Shown here: piece after piece, positions 1 through 6,420 of the stretch | Numbering within the stretch: position 1 is the stretch's first letter | Layout of the letters: every line of letters starts with the position of its first letter | Origin: Clostridia bacterium | Lineage (GTDB): Bacteria > Bacillota > Clostridia > RUG12999 | Reading direction: 5' to 3' | Assembly (NCBI GenBank): GCA_017502065.1 | Contig: JAFVVU010000022.1 | Coordinates: 1-13,505, forward strand | Length of the DNA: 13,505 nt | The notes under the pieces: generated by a model | The model's database searches: none | Seen by the model: the letters and a program-made list of their open reading frames with translations, nothing else | What the model was told of the DNA's origin: nothing | Translations under genes and position numbers: made by a program

Positions 1-858
1 ATTGAATCACTTCTGTCCTGTGTTGTGTCCGATGGAATGATAGGTGATAAACATAATTCAAATACTGAGCTTATTGCACAGGGTGCAGGTAATATATTCT
101 CCGGACTTTTCGGCGGAATCCCTGCAACAGGAGCAATTGCAAGAACAGCGGCAAATGTTAAAAATGGGGGTCAGTCACCTGTTGCCGGCATTGTTCATGC
201 AGTAGTTCTTCTTCTCATCCTTGTTGTGCTTATGCCGTACGCGGCACTTATCCCAATGCCTGTAATTGCGGCAATTCTTATAATGGTTGCGTATAACATG
301 TGCGAATGGCGTGAATTTGTTAAAATCTGCAAAACAGCGCCGAAAAGCGATATTCTTGTGCTTGTAATTACATTTGTTTTAACAGTTGTGTTCGACCTTG
401 TTGTTGCAATTGAAATAGGTATGCTTGTTGCAGTTATTCTGTTTATGAAACGAATGGCAGACGTAACCCACATACGCAGATGGACAGAACGTGAAAGCAT
501 TGCTGATGATATAGGCAGACTCAAACGTATTCCGCAAAACACACAGGTTTATGAAATCAACGGACCGATGTTCTTTGCAACATCCGATAAGGTTGATGAA
601 ATACCGCTTGATGATGGAATAAAGGTTGTAATTTTCAGAATGAGAAACATTCCGGCACTTGATATATCAGCACTTCATTCCATTGAAGCCGTATGTAAAC
701 ACTTTAATAAAAAAGGAATAACAGTGCTGTTCTCACATGTTAATAAACAGCCTATTGCAGTAATGAAAAAAGCAGGGTTTTATGAAAAAATCGGGGAAAA
801 TAATTTCCTTGCGAACATAGATGAAGCCCTTGCATATGCAGACACAATAAATGAATAA
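1..858 (+). CDS. SulP-family anion transporter with C-terminal STAS domain (5' end outside window)
   Basis: This is the C-terminal 285 residues of an inner-membrane SulP/SLC26-type transporter, which moves inorganic anions such as sulfate or bicarbonate by secondary transport. The frame is open from base 1, and the first residues fit the conserved SulP signature around E-S-L-L-S, D-G-M and H-N-S-N-T-E-L-I-A-Q-G, so the gene begins upstream and the GTG at 25 is not its start. Two long hydrophobic blocks follow (about residues 62-100 and 118-149), then a soluble STAS domain (about 181-280) with the D-I-S element at 221-223 in the usual regulatory-loop position. No signal for a specific substrate is visible; sulfate is only the family default. 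The gene ends just before a hairpin and a bidirectional terminator, so it is the last gene of its transcript. Family assignment is firm, substrate is unknown. Confidence 0.93.
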   Translation: MESLLSCVVSDGMIGDKHNSNTELIAQGAGNIFSGLFGGIPATGAIARTAANVKNGGQSPVAGIVHAVVLLLILVVLMPYAALIPMPVIAAILIMVAYNMCEWREFVKICKTAPKSDILVLVITFVLTVVFDLVVAIEIGMLVAVILFMKRMADVTHIRRWTERESIADDIGRLKRIPQNTQVYEINGPMFFATSDKVDEIPLDDGIKVVIFRMRNIPALDISALHSIEAVCKHFNKKGITVLFSHVNKQPIAVMKKAGFYEKIGENNFLANIDEALAYADTINE

Positions 859-865
859 GAACCCG

Positions 866-898
866 ACCCGATAGCGCAATCAAAGATTGCGACCGGGT
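866..898. other. Two-tier stem-loop in the spacer after the SulP gene
   Basis: Directly downstream of the transporter stop, a 7-bp inner stem (875-881 with 885-891, loop AAA) sits inside a 5-bp outer stem (866-870 with 894-898), separated by an asymmetric internal loop. It is GC-richer than its surroundings and has no U tract, so it is not an intrinsic terminator by itself. It could protect the 3' end of the transporter mRNA or be a copy of a short intergenic repeat. No other copy is seen in the window. Confidence 0.4.
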
Positions 899-926
899 AC
901 CCCGGAACCTTGTTGTATTCTACAAT

Positions 927-955
927 AAAAAAAGCACCCGAAAGGGTGCTTTTTT
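927..955. terminator. Bidirectional intrinsic terminator between SulP gene and tRNA-Thr
   Basis: A perfect 6-bp GC-rich stem (934-939 with 944-949) closed by a GAAA tetraloop is flanked by seven A on the left and six T on the right, so it gives a U-rich tail in both directions. On the plus strand it ends the transporter transcript. On the minus strand it ends the tRNA-Thr transcript and begins at the last A of the encoded CCA, so the two convergent units share it. Confidence 0.92.
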
Positions 956-1030
956 GGAGCTGGTGGCGTGACTCGAACACGTGACCTGCGCATTACGAAT
1001 GCGCTGCACTACCAACTGTGCTACACCAGC
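955..1030 (-). tRNA. tRNA-Thr(CGU)
   Basis: The minus strand folds into a 76-nt cloverleaf that decodes ACG. The 7-bp acceptor stem (1024-1030 with 959-965) is perfect, the D stem is GCAC/GTGC, and the anticodon stem GCGCA/TGCGC encloses loop TTCGTAA, giving anticodon CGT at 997-995. The T loop is TTCGAGT, the discriminator is U, and the CCA is encoded. The outermost T-stem pair is an A-C mismatch; all other stem pairs are canonical. It stands alone rather than in a tRNA cluster. It has its own consensus promoter about 16 nt upstream and a terminator starting at its 3' end. Confidence 0.96.
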
Positions 1031-1045
1031 AAAGATTACTGAATT

Positions 1046-1074
1046 ATTATACACCAATTTGCACCCTATGTCAA
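1046..1074 (-). promoter_or_regulatory. Sigma-A promoter of tRNA-Thr
   Basis: On the minus strand the -35 TTGACA (1074-1069) and -10 TATAAT (1051-1046) both match consensus exactly with a 17-bp spacer. Transcription would start near 1039, leaving a leader of about 9 nt before the mature tRNA 5' end at 1030. Confidence 0.93.
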
Positions 1075-1082
1075 ATCATTTC

Positions 1083-1111
1083 TTGACAAACAGACAAAAA
1101 AGTGTAACAAT
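1083..1111 (+). promoter_or_regulatory. Sigma-A promoter of the metF operon
   Basis: The -35 TTGACA at 1083-1088 is perfect. With a 17-bp spacer the -10 is AACAAT (1106-1111), matching TATAAT at four of six positions; a TG lies just upstream at 1103-1104. The start site would be near 1118, only about 18 nt before the metF ATG. It points away from the tRNA promoter, and the two -35 boxes form an inverted repeat with 8 nt between them. Confidence 0.75.
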
Positions 1112-1135
1112 ATATATTGTTAGGAGTGAACAGCT

Positions 1136-2014
1136 ATGTATATATCTGAAATTATCAAAAATAAGAAATTCACATTTTCGCTTGAAATATTTCCGCCGAA
1201 AAAAGACGGAAGTATAGATACAATATATAAAACGCTTGAAGAGCTTGCACCTATAAACCCTGATTATATCAGTGTTACATATGGCGCAGGCGGTAATCCG
1301 GCAGATAATAAAACCTGCGAAATTGCTACTATAATAAAAGAGCGTTACGGTATAGAACCGCTTGTGCATTTAACCTGCATAAATTCGGACAAAAAACAGG
1401 TTGATGATACCCTTGATTTTCTTGAGGGGAAGGGCATTTCAAACATACTTGCCCTGCGTGGTGACCGTAATCCTGACGTGCCGCCGAAAACAGATTTTAC
1501 GTATGCAAGCGACCTTACGAAATATATAATGGACCGAGGCGGATTTGACGTTGCGGGCGCGTGCTATCCTGAGGTGCATCCCGAAGCAATAAGTATGGAT
1601 ATAGACATACGTAACCTTAAAACAAAAGTAGATTTGGGTGCATCGCACCTTGTTTCACAACTGTTTTTTGACAATAACGATTTTTATAACTTTATGTATA
1701 AGCTGCGTGATAACGGAATAAACGTACCTGTTCAGGCTGGAATTATGCCAGTCACCAATAAAAAGCAGATTGAACGAATGGTGTCGATGTGCGGCGCATC
1801 CCTGCCGAAAAAATTCACTAAAATAATGAGTAAATATGACTCATCGCCCGAAGCGCTTTGTGATGCAGGCTGTGCATATGCAATCGAACAGATTATAGAC
1901 CTTATCACAAACGGAATTGATGGAGTTCATCTTTATACAATGAACCGTCCTGAAATTGCACTTAAAATATATGACAGTATAAAAAATATAATGGATTGTG
2001 TTAACAATGATTGA
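1136..2014 (+). CDS. metF: Methylenetetrahydrofolate reductase
   Basis: A cytosolic flavoprotein that reduces 5,10-methylene-THF to 5-methyl-THF, the methyl donor for the MetH encoded two genes downstream. The 292-residue product is close to the usual bacterial length of about 295. It has the N-terminal F-S-L-E-I-F-P-P-K motif, with Glu17 in the position of the catalytic acid (Glu28 in E. coli). L-R-G-D at 107-110 carries the Asp that lies near the flavin, and an H-L-T-C-I strand is also present. The ATG at 1136 follows a TAGGAGTG ribosome binding site and is the first gene of its transcript. Its stop codon overlaps the next start, implying translational coupling. It forms an operon with the reactivation protein and metH, which supports the methionine role. 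The short leader leaves no room for a SAM or cobalamin riboswitch. Confidence 0.96.
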   Translation: MYISEIIKNKKFTFSLEIFPPKKDGSIDTIYKTLEELAPINPDYISVTYGAGGNPADNKTCEIATIIKERYGIEPLVHLTCINSDKKQVDDTLDFLEGKGISNILALRGDRNPDVPPKTDFTYASDLTKYIMDRGGFDVAGACYPEVHPEAISMDIDIRNLKTKVDLGASHLVSQLFFDNNDFYNFMYKLRDNGINVPVQAGIMPVTNKKQIERMVSMCGASLPKKFTKIMSKYDSSPEALCDAGCAYAIEQIIDLITNGIDGVHLYTMNRPEIALKIYDSIKNIMDCVNND

Positions 2015-2651
2015 TATTGATAAAAAAGAGGTGCTCCGTTATCTCGGCTATAAAGATACAACCCCGGATGAAAAAACGGAGGCACTTATCGATTTGTGTA
2101 TAAATGAAATATGTCTTTCGGCATCGCCAAAAACAGTTTATGCTGTGTTTGAACTCGACGGTATGCAGCTTAAAAACACCGTGATTACACTTGAGGGGAA
2201 GGATATAAAAAATCATCTTTCCGGATGCAGTCGATGCGTGCTTATGGCGGCAACACTCGGTGCGGATGTTGAACGAAAAATAGCACAGGCACAGGTTTGC
2301 GATATAACAAAAGCACTTGTTCTTGATGCATGCGCTACTGCCGCAATTGAAACTGTTTGCGATAAGCTTTGTGATGATATAGAAAAGGAAATTGCTCCAT
2401 TAAAGCTGACAATGAGGTTCAGCCCCGGATATGGGGATTTTCCGCTTGAAATGCAAAAGGCAGTTGTTTTGGTGCTTGATGCAGGGCGTAAAATCGGGCT
2501 TACCCTAACACCCGAAAACATAATGATACCAAGAAAATCGGTTACTGCAGTAATGGGCATTACTGAAGAAAAAAGAAACCCAAAAAACTGCGATACCTGT
2601 AATTTAAAAGATACCTGTACCTACAGAAAAGAGGGAACTACTTGTGAATAA
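2007..2651 (+). CDS. Stand-alone cobalamin-dependent methionine synthase reactivation protein
   Basis: A 214-residue cytosolic protein corresponding to the C-terminal AdoMet-binding activation domain of long MetH enzymes such as that of E. coli, here encoded as its own gene. It would bind S-adenosylmethionine and remethylate cob(II)alamin when the MetH cofactor is oxidised. The SAM-binding R-F-S-P-G-Y-G motif lies near residues 137-143. The end of the protein has a Cys cluster (C-x2-C-x5-C-x8-C, beginning N-C-D-T-C) that E. coli MetH lacks, as far as I recall; it may hold zinc or an iron-sulfur cluster. I chose ATG 2007, which overlaps the metF stop by 8 nt, because the family usually starts just before the K-K-E-V-L-R-Y-L-G-Y segment. 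A GTG at 1998 is an alternative. Thermotoga maritima has the same split arrangement (TM0268/TM0269). Confidence 0.9.
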   Translation: MIDIDKKEVLRYLGYKDTTPDEKTEALIDLCINEICLSASPKTVYAVFELDGMQLKNTVITLEGKDIKNHLSGCSRCVLMAATLGADVERKIAQAQVCDITKALVLDACATAAIETVCDKLCDDIEKEIAPLKLTMRFSPGYGDFPLEMQKAVVLVLDAGRKIGLTLTPENIMIPRKSVTAVMGITEEKRNPKNCDTCNLKDTCTYRKEGTTCE

Positions 2652-4968
2652 AATTACAATACTTGACGGTGCAATGGGCACAATGCTGCAAAAATCGGGT
2701 CTACCGCTCGGCAGTTGTCCGGAAGCACTTTCTATAACAAACCCCGACCTTATAACAGATATTCATAAAATGTATATCGGTAGCGGCTCGGATATTATCT
2801 ATACAAATACATTTGGTGCAAATGAATATAAGCTTGAAGGTTCGGGATACAGTGTAGAAGAAATTATTCCTGCATCTGTAGCGGCGGCAAAACAAGCGAC
2901 GGTGGGTACAAGTGCAAAAGTAGCGCTTGACATAGGCCCTACGGGTATGCTTCTTGAACCGCTCGGTACACTTTCATTTGAAAAGGCGTATGATATGTTT
3001 GCCCGCCAGATGAAAGCGGGAGCGGAGGCTGACCTTATTGTAATTGAAACAATGACAGACCTTCTTGAAGTAAAAGCGGCTGTTCTTGCGGCAAAAGAAA
3101 ACACAAATCTGCCGGTGTATGTAACAATGACGTTTGAAGAAAACGGACGAACATTTACAGGTTGCTCCGCAGAATCAATGGCGGCAACACTTGAGGGACT
3201 TGGAGTTGATGCAATAGGACTTAACTGCTCACTCGGCCCGAATCAGGTTTATACAATTGCAAAAAAGCTTTGTGAAAATACATCTCTTCCCGTAATTGTA
3301 AAACCCAATGCGGGACTTCCGCATCCTGACGGCAGTGGTTATGATATTGATGAAAAGGGCTTTGCTGATGCAATGGAAAAAATCCTTGCGCTTGGTGTAA
3401 GCATAGTCGGAGGATGCTGCGGCACAACTCCGGATTATATCAAAGCACTTGCAGATATGGCAAAAACAAAAGCTCCGGCTGAACGAAAACTGACACCGGT
3501 TTCATGCGTTTGCAGTGCCTCTGCTTGTGTTAAAATTGACGGTGTAAAGGTGATTGGTGAACGAATCAATCCAACAGGTAAAAAACTCTTTAAGCAGGCG
3601 CTTATTAATAACGATATGAACTATATTTTAAATCAGGCACTTTCTCAGGCTCAGGCAGGTGCGCATATTCTTGATGTCAATGTCGGACTTCCGGAAATTG
3701 ACGAAAAGGAAATGATGGTAAAGACCGTAAAAGCCCTGCAGGCCATTACGGATTTACCTCTCCAGATAGACTCATCCAATCCGGAGGTAATCGAAGCGGC
3801 ACTTCGTATATATAACGGTAAAGCAATTGTAAATTCAGTAAATGGGGAAGACAAATCTCTCCATACTGTATTGCCAATTGTTAAAAAATACGGTGCGGCA
3901 GTTGTGGGCCTTACTCTTGACGAAAAAGGAATACCTACGCTTGCTGAGGAACGTGTTGCCATAGCTGAAAAGATTGTTAATACAGCACTGTCCTACGGCA
4001 TAAAGCGTGAGGATATATATATCGACTGTCTTACCCTTACTGCATCGGCAGAGCAGGATAAGGTGGAAGAAACCTTAAAAGCCGTGGAAATGGTAAAGGA
4101 AAAGTTTGGCGTGCATACCGTACTTGGTGTATCAAACATTTCGTTTGGACTTCCAAACCGTGAGCTTATAAATAAAACCTTCCTTGCACTTGCTCTCGGC
4201 AGAGGACTTGACCTGCCTATTATCAATCCAAATGTGCAGGAAATGATGAATATTATAAATGCATTCAATGTCCTTTCAAATAATGATAAAAATGCAGAAA
4301 ACTATATCGGACAGTACTCGGTTGAAACACAGGAGAAACCTGTAGTAAATAATGAGGTTGATATAACGTATGCAATAGAAAAAGGCCTTGCAGATGAAGC
4401 AAAGCAGGCGGCAAAAAAGCTTCTTGAAACAGAAGATGTAATGACCGTCATTAATGAAAAACTTATTCCGGCGTTGGATAAAGTAGGGGACAATTTTGAA
4501 AAGGGAACTATATTCCTTCCTCAGCTTATTCAGTCGGCAACTGCGGCGCAAAGTGCATTTGATGCAGTAAGGATGAGCTTTGGAACTAAAAGCGCTCAGG
4601 ATAAAGGAACAATTGTAATTGCAACCGTAAAAGGCGACGTTCATGATATAGGTAAGAATATTGTAAAAACAATTCTTGCAAACTACGGCTACAGAATTGT
4701 TGACCTTGGAAAGAACGTTGACCCGAAAGACGTTGCAGATGCGGCAATAAAGGAAAAAGCAGCACTTGTAGGACTTTCGGCTCTTATGACAACAACCCTC
4801 GGCGCAATGGAAGAAACAATATCTCTTCTTCGCGAAAAAACAATCTGCAAAATAATGGTCGGCGGCGCAGTGCTTACAGAGGATTATGCAAAAGCAATCG
4901 GCGCAGATTATTATGCAAAGGATGCAAAGCAGGGCGCAGATATTGCCAAAGAGGTTTTTGGAAAATAA
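2644..4968 (+). CDS. metH: Cobalamin-dependent methionine synthase, short form lacking the activation domain
   Basis: It transfers the methyl group of 5-methyl-THF through cobalamin to homocysteine, making methionine. The 774-residue product has the homocysteine domain first, with zinc ligands Cys195 (G-L-N-C-S) and Cys258/Cys259 (G-G-C-C-G). Next is the folate-binding domain, opening with V-I-G-E-R-I-N at about 303. Then comes the helical cap, and last the B12 domain with D-V-H-D-I-G at 665-670, whose His667 is the lower cobalt ligand. The protein ends after the B12 domain, about 450 residues short of E. coli MetH; the missing part is the upstream gene. The start is GTG at 2644, eight bases after a GAGGG ribosome binding site, and it overlaps the previous gene by 8 nt. 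No terminator is visible after the stop; the infC promoter starts 14 nt later. Confidence 0.97.
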   Translation: MNKITILDGAMGTMLQKSGLPLGSCPEALSITNPDLITDIHKMYIGSGSDIIYTNTFGANEYKLEGSGYSVEEIIPASVAAAKQATVGTSAKVALDIGPTGMLLEPLGTLSFEKAYDMFARQMKAGAEADLIVIETMTDLLEVKAAVLAAKENTNLPVYVTMTFEENGRTFTGCSAESMAATLEGLGVDAIGLNCSLGPNQVYTIAKKLCENTSLPVIVKPNAGLPHPDGSGYDIDEKGFADAMEKILALGVSIVGGCCGTTPDYIKALADMAKTKAPAERKLTPVSCVCSASACVKIDGVKVIGERINPTGKKLFKQALINNDMNYILNQALSQAQAGAHILDVNVGLPEIDEKEMMVKTVKALQAITDLPLQIDSSNPEVIEAALRIYNGKAIVNSVNGEDKSLHTVLPIVKKYGAAVVGLTLDEKGIPTLAEERVAIAEKIVNTALSYGIKREDIYIDCLTLTASAEQDKVEETLKAVEMVKEKFGVHTVLGVSNISFGLPNRELINKTFLALALGRGLDLPIINPNVQEMMNIINAFNVLSNNDKNAENYIGQYSVETQEKPVVNNEVDITYAIEKGLADEAKQAAKKLLETEDVMTVINEKLIPALDKVGDNFEKGTIFLPQLIQSATAAQSAFDAVRMSFGTKSAQDKGTIVIATVKGDVHDIGKNIVKTILANYGYRIVDLGKNVDPKDVADAAIKEKAALVGLSALMTTTLGAMEETISLLREKTICKIMVGGAVLTEDYAKAIGADYYAKDAKQGADIAKEVFGK

Positions 4969-4981
4969 TTTATAAAAACTA

Positions 4982-5010
4982 TTGACATAAAGAGAAATCT
5001 GTGGTACAAT
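4982..5010 (+). promoter_or_regulatory. Sigma-A promoter of infC-rpmI-rplT
   Basis: A perfect -35 TTGACA (4982-4987), 17-bp spacer and -10 TACAAT (5005-5010) with an extended TG at 5002-5003. Start of transcription would be near 5017, about 147 nt before the infC start. Confidence 0.93.
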
Positions 5011-5016
5011 ACTTTA

Positions 5017-5163
5017 GAACAAGTAGAAGATTGTTTCTCGCCGTATGTAAGAAATGTGCGGCAAATATATGGAACATAACAGCTAATGGCTGTTATTGTC
5101 GGTGTATTTTATGGGCGTGCAATCTTTTGCACGTCTTTTTAATTTTATCGGAGGTGTTTGACG
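5017..5163 (+). promoter_or_regulatory. infC operon leader, L20-leader-like attenuator
   Basis: The untranslated leader folds into three local hairpins: 5040-5046 with 5056-5062, 5076-5083 with 5089-5096 (perfect 8 bp), and the terminator stem at 5114-5135. Bases 5025-5034 can instead pair with 5119-5128, which is the loop and inner arms of the terminator, giving a rival structure. In Firmicutes such as Bacillus subtilis this operon is controlled by ribosomal protein L20 binding its leader and favouring termination. Position and architecture fit that family. I cannot confirm the L20-binding elements by eye, so the class name is inferred. The region also holds the ribosome binding site GGAGG at 5150-5154. 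Confidence 0.75.
5114..5140 (+). terminator. Attenuator terminator upstream of infC
   Basis: A 9-bp stem (5114-5122 with 5127-5135, one G-T pair) closed by a TCTT loop is followed by five T. It lies 10 nt before the infC ribosome binding site, so it can stop transcription before the operon. It would also stop read-through from metH, which has no terminator of its own. Confidence 0.87.
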
Positions 5164-5673
5164 ATTAGTAAGGAATTGTTAATTAACGAAGAAATTAAGG
5201 ATAAGGAAGTAAGAGTTGTTTCGAATGACGGTGAGCAGCTTGGCATTATGAAAATTGCCGATGCACTTGATGCCGCATACAAAGCAAATCTTGACCTGGT
5301 TAAAATTGCTCCAAAGGCGGTTCCGCCGGTTTGCAAAATAATGGACTACGGTAAATATAAGTTCGATCTTGCAAAAAAAGAAAAGGAAGCAAGAAAAAAC
5401 CAGAAGGTTGTTAATATTAAGGAAATAAGGGTTTCACCAACAATTGACAAGAACGACCTTAACACAAAAATAAATCAGGCTTCCAAATTTTTAAGTTCGG
5501 GAGATAAAGTTAAAGTAACCATGCGTTTCCGCGGAAGAGAACTTGCGTATATGGATAACGGATTCACCTTACTTAATCAGTTTGCTTCACATTTCGACGG
5601 GGTTGGCGTTGTAGATAAAGCCCCGATGAAAGAAGGCAGAAGCGTAGTAATGTTTCTTGCACCGAAAGCTTAA
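5164..5673 (+). CDS. infC: Translation initiation factor IF-3, AUU start
   Basis: IF3 binds the 30S subunit, keeps subunits apart and checks start codons and initiator tRNA. From the chosen start the product is 169 residues, normal for the family. It has an N-terminal domain opening S-K-E-L-L-I-N-E, an I-M-D-Y-G-K motif, a basic linker (K-K-E-K-E-A-R-K-N-Q) and a C-terminal domain with I-R-V-S-P-T-I-D. I place the start at ATT 5164: it lies 9 nt after GGAGG (5150-5154) and the protein then begins as in other Firmicutes. The in-frame TTG at 5158 is only 3 nt from that site, too close. AUU starts are known for infC in E. coli and Geobacillus, where IF3 represses its own translation by rejecting the codon. 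First gene of the infC-rpmI-rplT operon. Confidence 0.96.
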   Translation: MSKELLINEEIKDKEVRVVSNDGEQLGIMKIADALDAAYKANLDLVKIAPKAVPPVCKIMDYGKYKFDLAKKEKEARKNQKVVNIKEIRVSPTIDKNDLNTKINQASKFLSSGDKVKVTMRFRGRELAYMDNGFTLLNQFASHFDGVGVVDKAPMKEGRSVVMFLAPKA

Positions 5674-5736
5674 GTATAGTTTCCCACAAGGTTGGGTAAT
5701 ATAGAAAATTTTAATTTAATGAGAGGAGAGTTATTT

Positions 5737-5934
5737 ATGCCTAAAATAAAAACTCACAGAGGCGCCGCTAAAAGATTTGGTCTTACAAAGAACGGCAAAG
5801 TAAAAATGAATCACGCAAACAGACGTCATATTTTAACAAAGAAAAGCACAAAGAGAAAAAGAGGATTAAGAAAAGGTGTTTATGCATCTGACGCTAACGC
5901 ACCGGTAATTAAAAAGCTTATTCCGTACAAATAA
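5737..5934 (+). CDS. rpmI: 50S ribosomal protein L35
   Basis: A 65-residue, very basic large-subunit protein with the standard opening [14 protein letters not shown] and the internal [15 protein letters not shown] block. The start is ATG 5737, seven or eight bases after GAGAGGAG. An in-frame upstream extension to 5692 exists, but it has no ribosome binding site and would give an abnormally long L35. The 63-nt gap after infC contains only a weak 4-bp CCCA/TGGG hairpin. It is co-transcribed with rplT 23 nt downstream. Confidence 0.97.
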   Translation: MPKIKTHRGAAKRFGLTKNGKVKMNHANRRHILTKKSTKRKRGLRKGVYASDANAPVIKKLIPYK

Positions 5935-5957
5935 TGCAATTTAGGAGGATAATATAA

Positions 5958-6314
5958 ATGGCTAGAGTTACAGGTGGTATGACCACCAGAAGAAGACATA
6001 AAAAAATATTAAAGCTTGCTAAAGGTTACCGCGGCGGAAAATCCAAACTGTTCAGAGTTGCTAACCAGGCAGTTATGAAATCCCTCGTATATGCTTATGC
6101 AGGCAGAAAGAAAAAGAAAAGAGATTTCAGAAGACTTTGGATTACACGTATCAGTGCTGCAGCTAAAATGAATGGTATGAACTATTCTACATTCATGTAC
6201 GGCCTTAAGAAAAGCGGCATCAACATGAACAGAAAAATGCTTGCAGAAACAGCTGTAGCAGACGCAGCAGCGTTTTCTCTTCTTGCAGAAAAAGCTAAAG
6301 CAGCTATAAAATAA
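5958..6314 (+). CDS. rplT: 50S ribosomal protein L20
   Basis: L20 binds 23S rRNA early in large-subunit assembly and, in Firmicutes, also represses this operon through its leader. The 118-residue length is standard. It opens M-A-R-V-T-G-G with the basic [16 protein letters not shown] extension, followed by [12 protein letters not shown] and the [15 protein letters not shown] segment. The start ATG follows GGAGG (5944-5948) by 9 nt. It is the last gene before a terminator at 6323-6350. Confidence 0.98.
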   Translation: MARVTGGMTTRRRHKKILKLAKGYRGGKSKLFRVANQAVMKSLVYAYAGRKKKKRDFRRLWITRISAAAKMNGMNYSTFMYGLKKSGINMNRKMLAETAVADAAAFSLLAEKAKAAIK

Positions 6315-6322
6315 TCTATATA

Positions 6323-6350
6323 GACCCGCTATATTCGGGTCTTTTAGTTT
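6323..6350 (+). terminator. Intrinsic terminator after rplT
   Basis: A perfect 6-bp stem GACCCG/CGGGTC (6323-6328 with 6336-6341), 7-nt loop, then TTTTAGTTT. It closes the infC-rpmI-rplT operon nine bases after the L20 stop. Confidence 0.88.
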
Positions 6351-6368
6351 ATATGGTGGCAGTATTTT

Positions 6369-6397
6369 TTGACGTAATAATCGGCAGAAATCTGAAT
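6369..6397 (+). promoter_or_regulatory. Weak candidate promoter for the rRNA methyltransferase-topA-trmFO unit
   Basis: After the rplT terminator, TTGACG at 6369-6374 matches the -35 at five of six positions. The best -10 at 17 bp is CTGAAT (6392-6397), only three of six, in AT-rich DNA. A promoter is expected here because of the upstream terminator, but the -10 is not convincing. Confidence 0.35.
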
Positions 6398-6420
6398 AAA
6401 TATAAGGTTAGGAGAAAGCT

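Noticed and set aside
1031..1135. SAM, T-box or cobalamin riboswitch ahead of metF
   Set aside because: Only about 18 nt lie between the predicted transcript start and the ATG, and no structured leader is visible.
981..1217. 78-codon plus-strand frame over the tRNA, both promoters and the start of metF
   Set aside because: It overlaps the tRNA cloverleaf and the metF ribosome binding site in another frame; it is not a plausible gene.
5158..5163. TTG at 5158 as the infC start
   Set aside because: It is 3 nt from the GGAGG site, while ATT 5164 has 9-nt spacing and restores the family N-terminus.
5680..5700. Possible regulatory hairpin between infC and rpmI
   Set aside because: Only a 4-bp CCCA/TGGG stem with a 6-nt loop is present, too weak to call.
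5692..5736. Upstream 15-codon extension of rpmI
   Set aside because: There is no ribosome binding site before it, and ATG 5737 gives a normal 65-residue L35 after GAGAGGAG.
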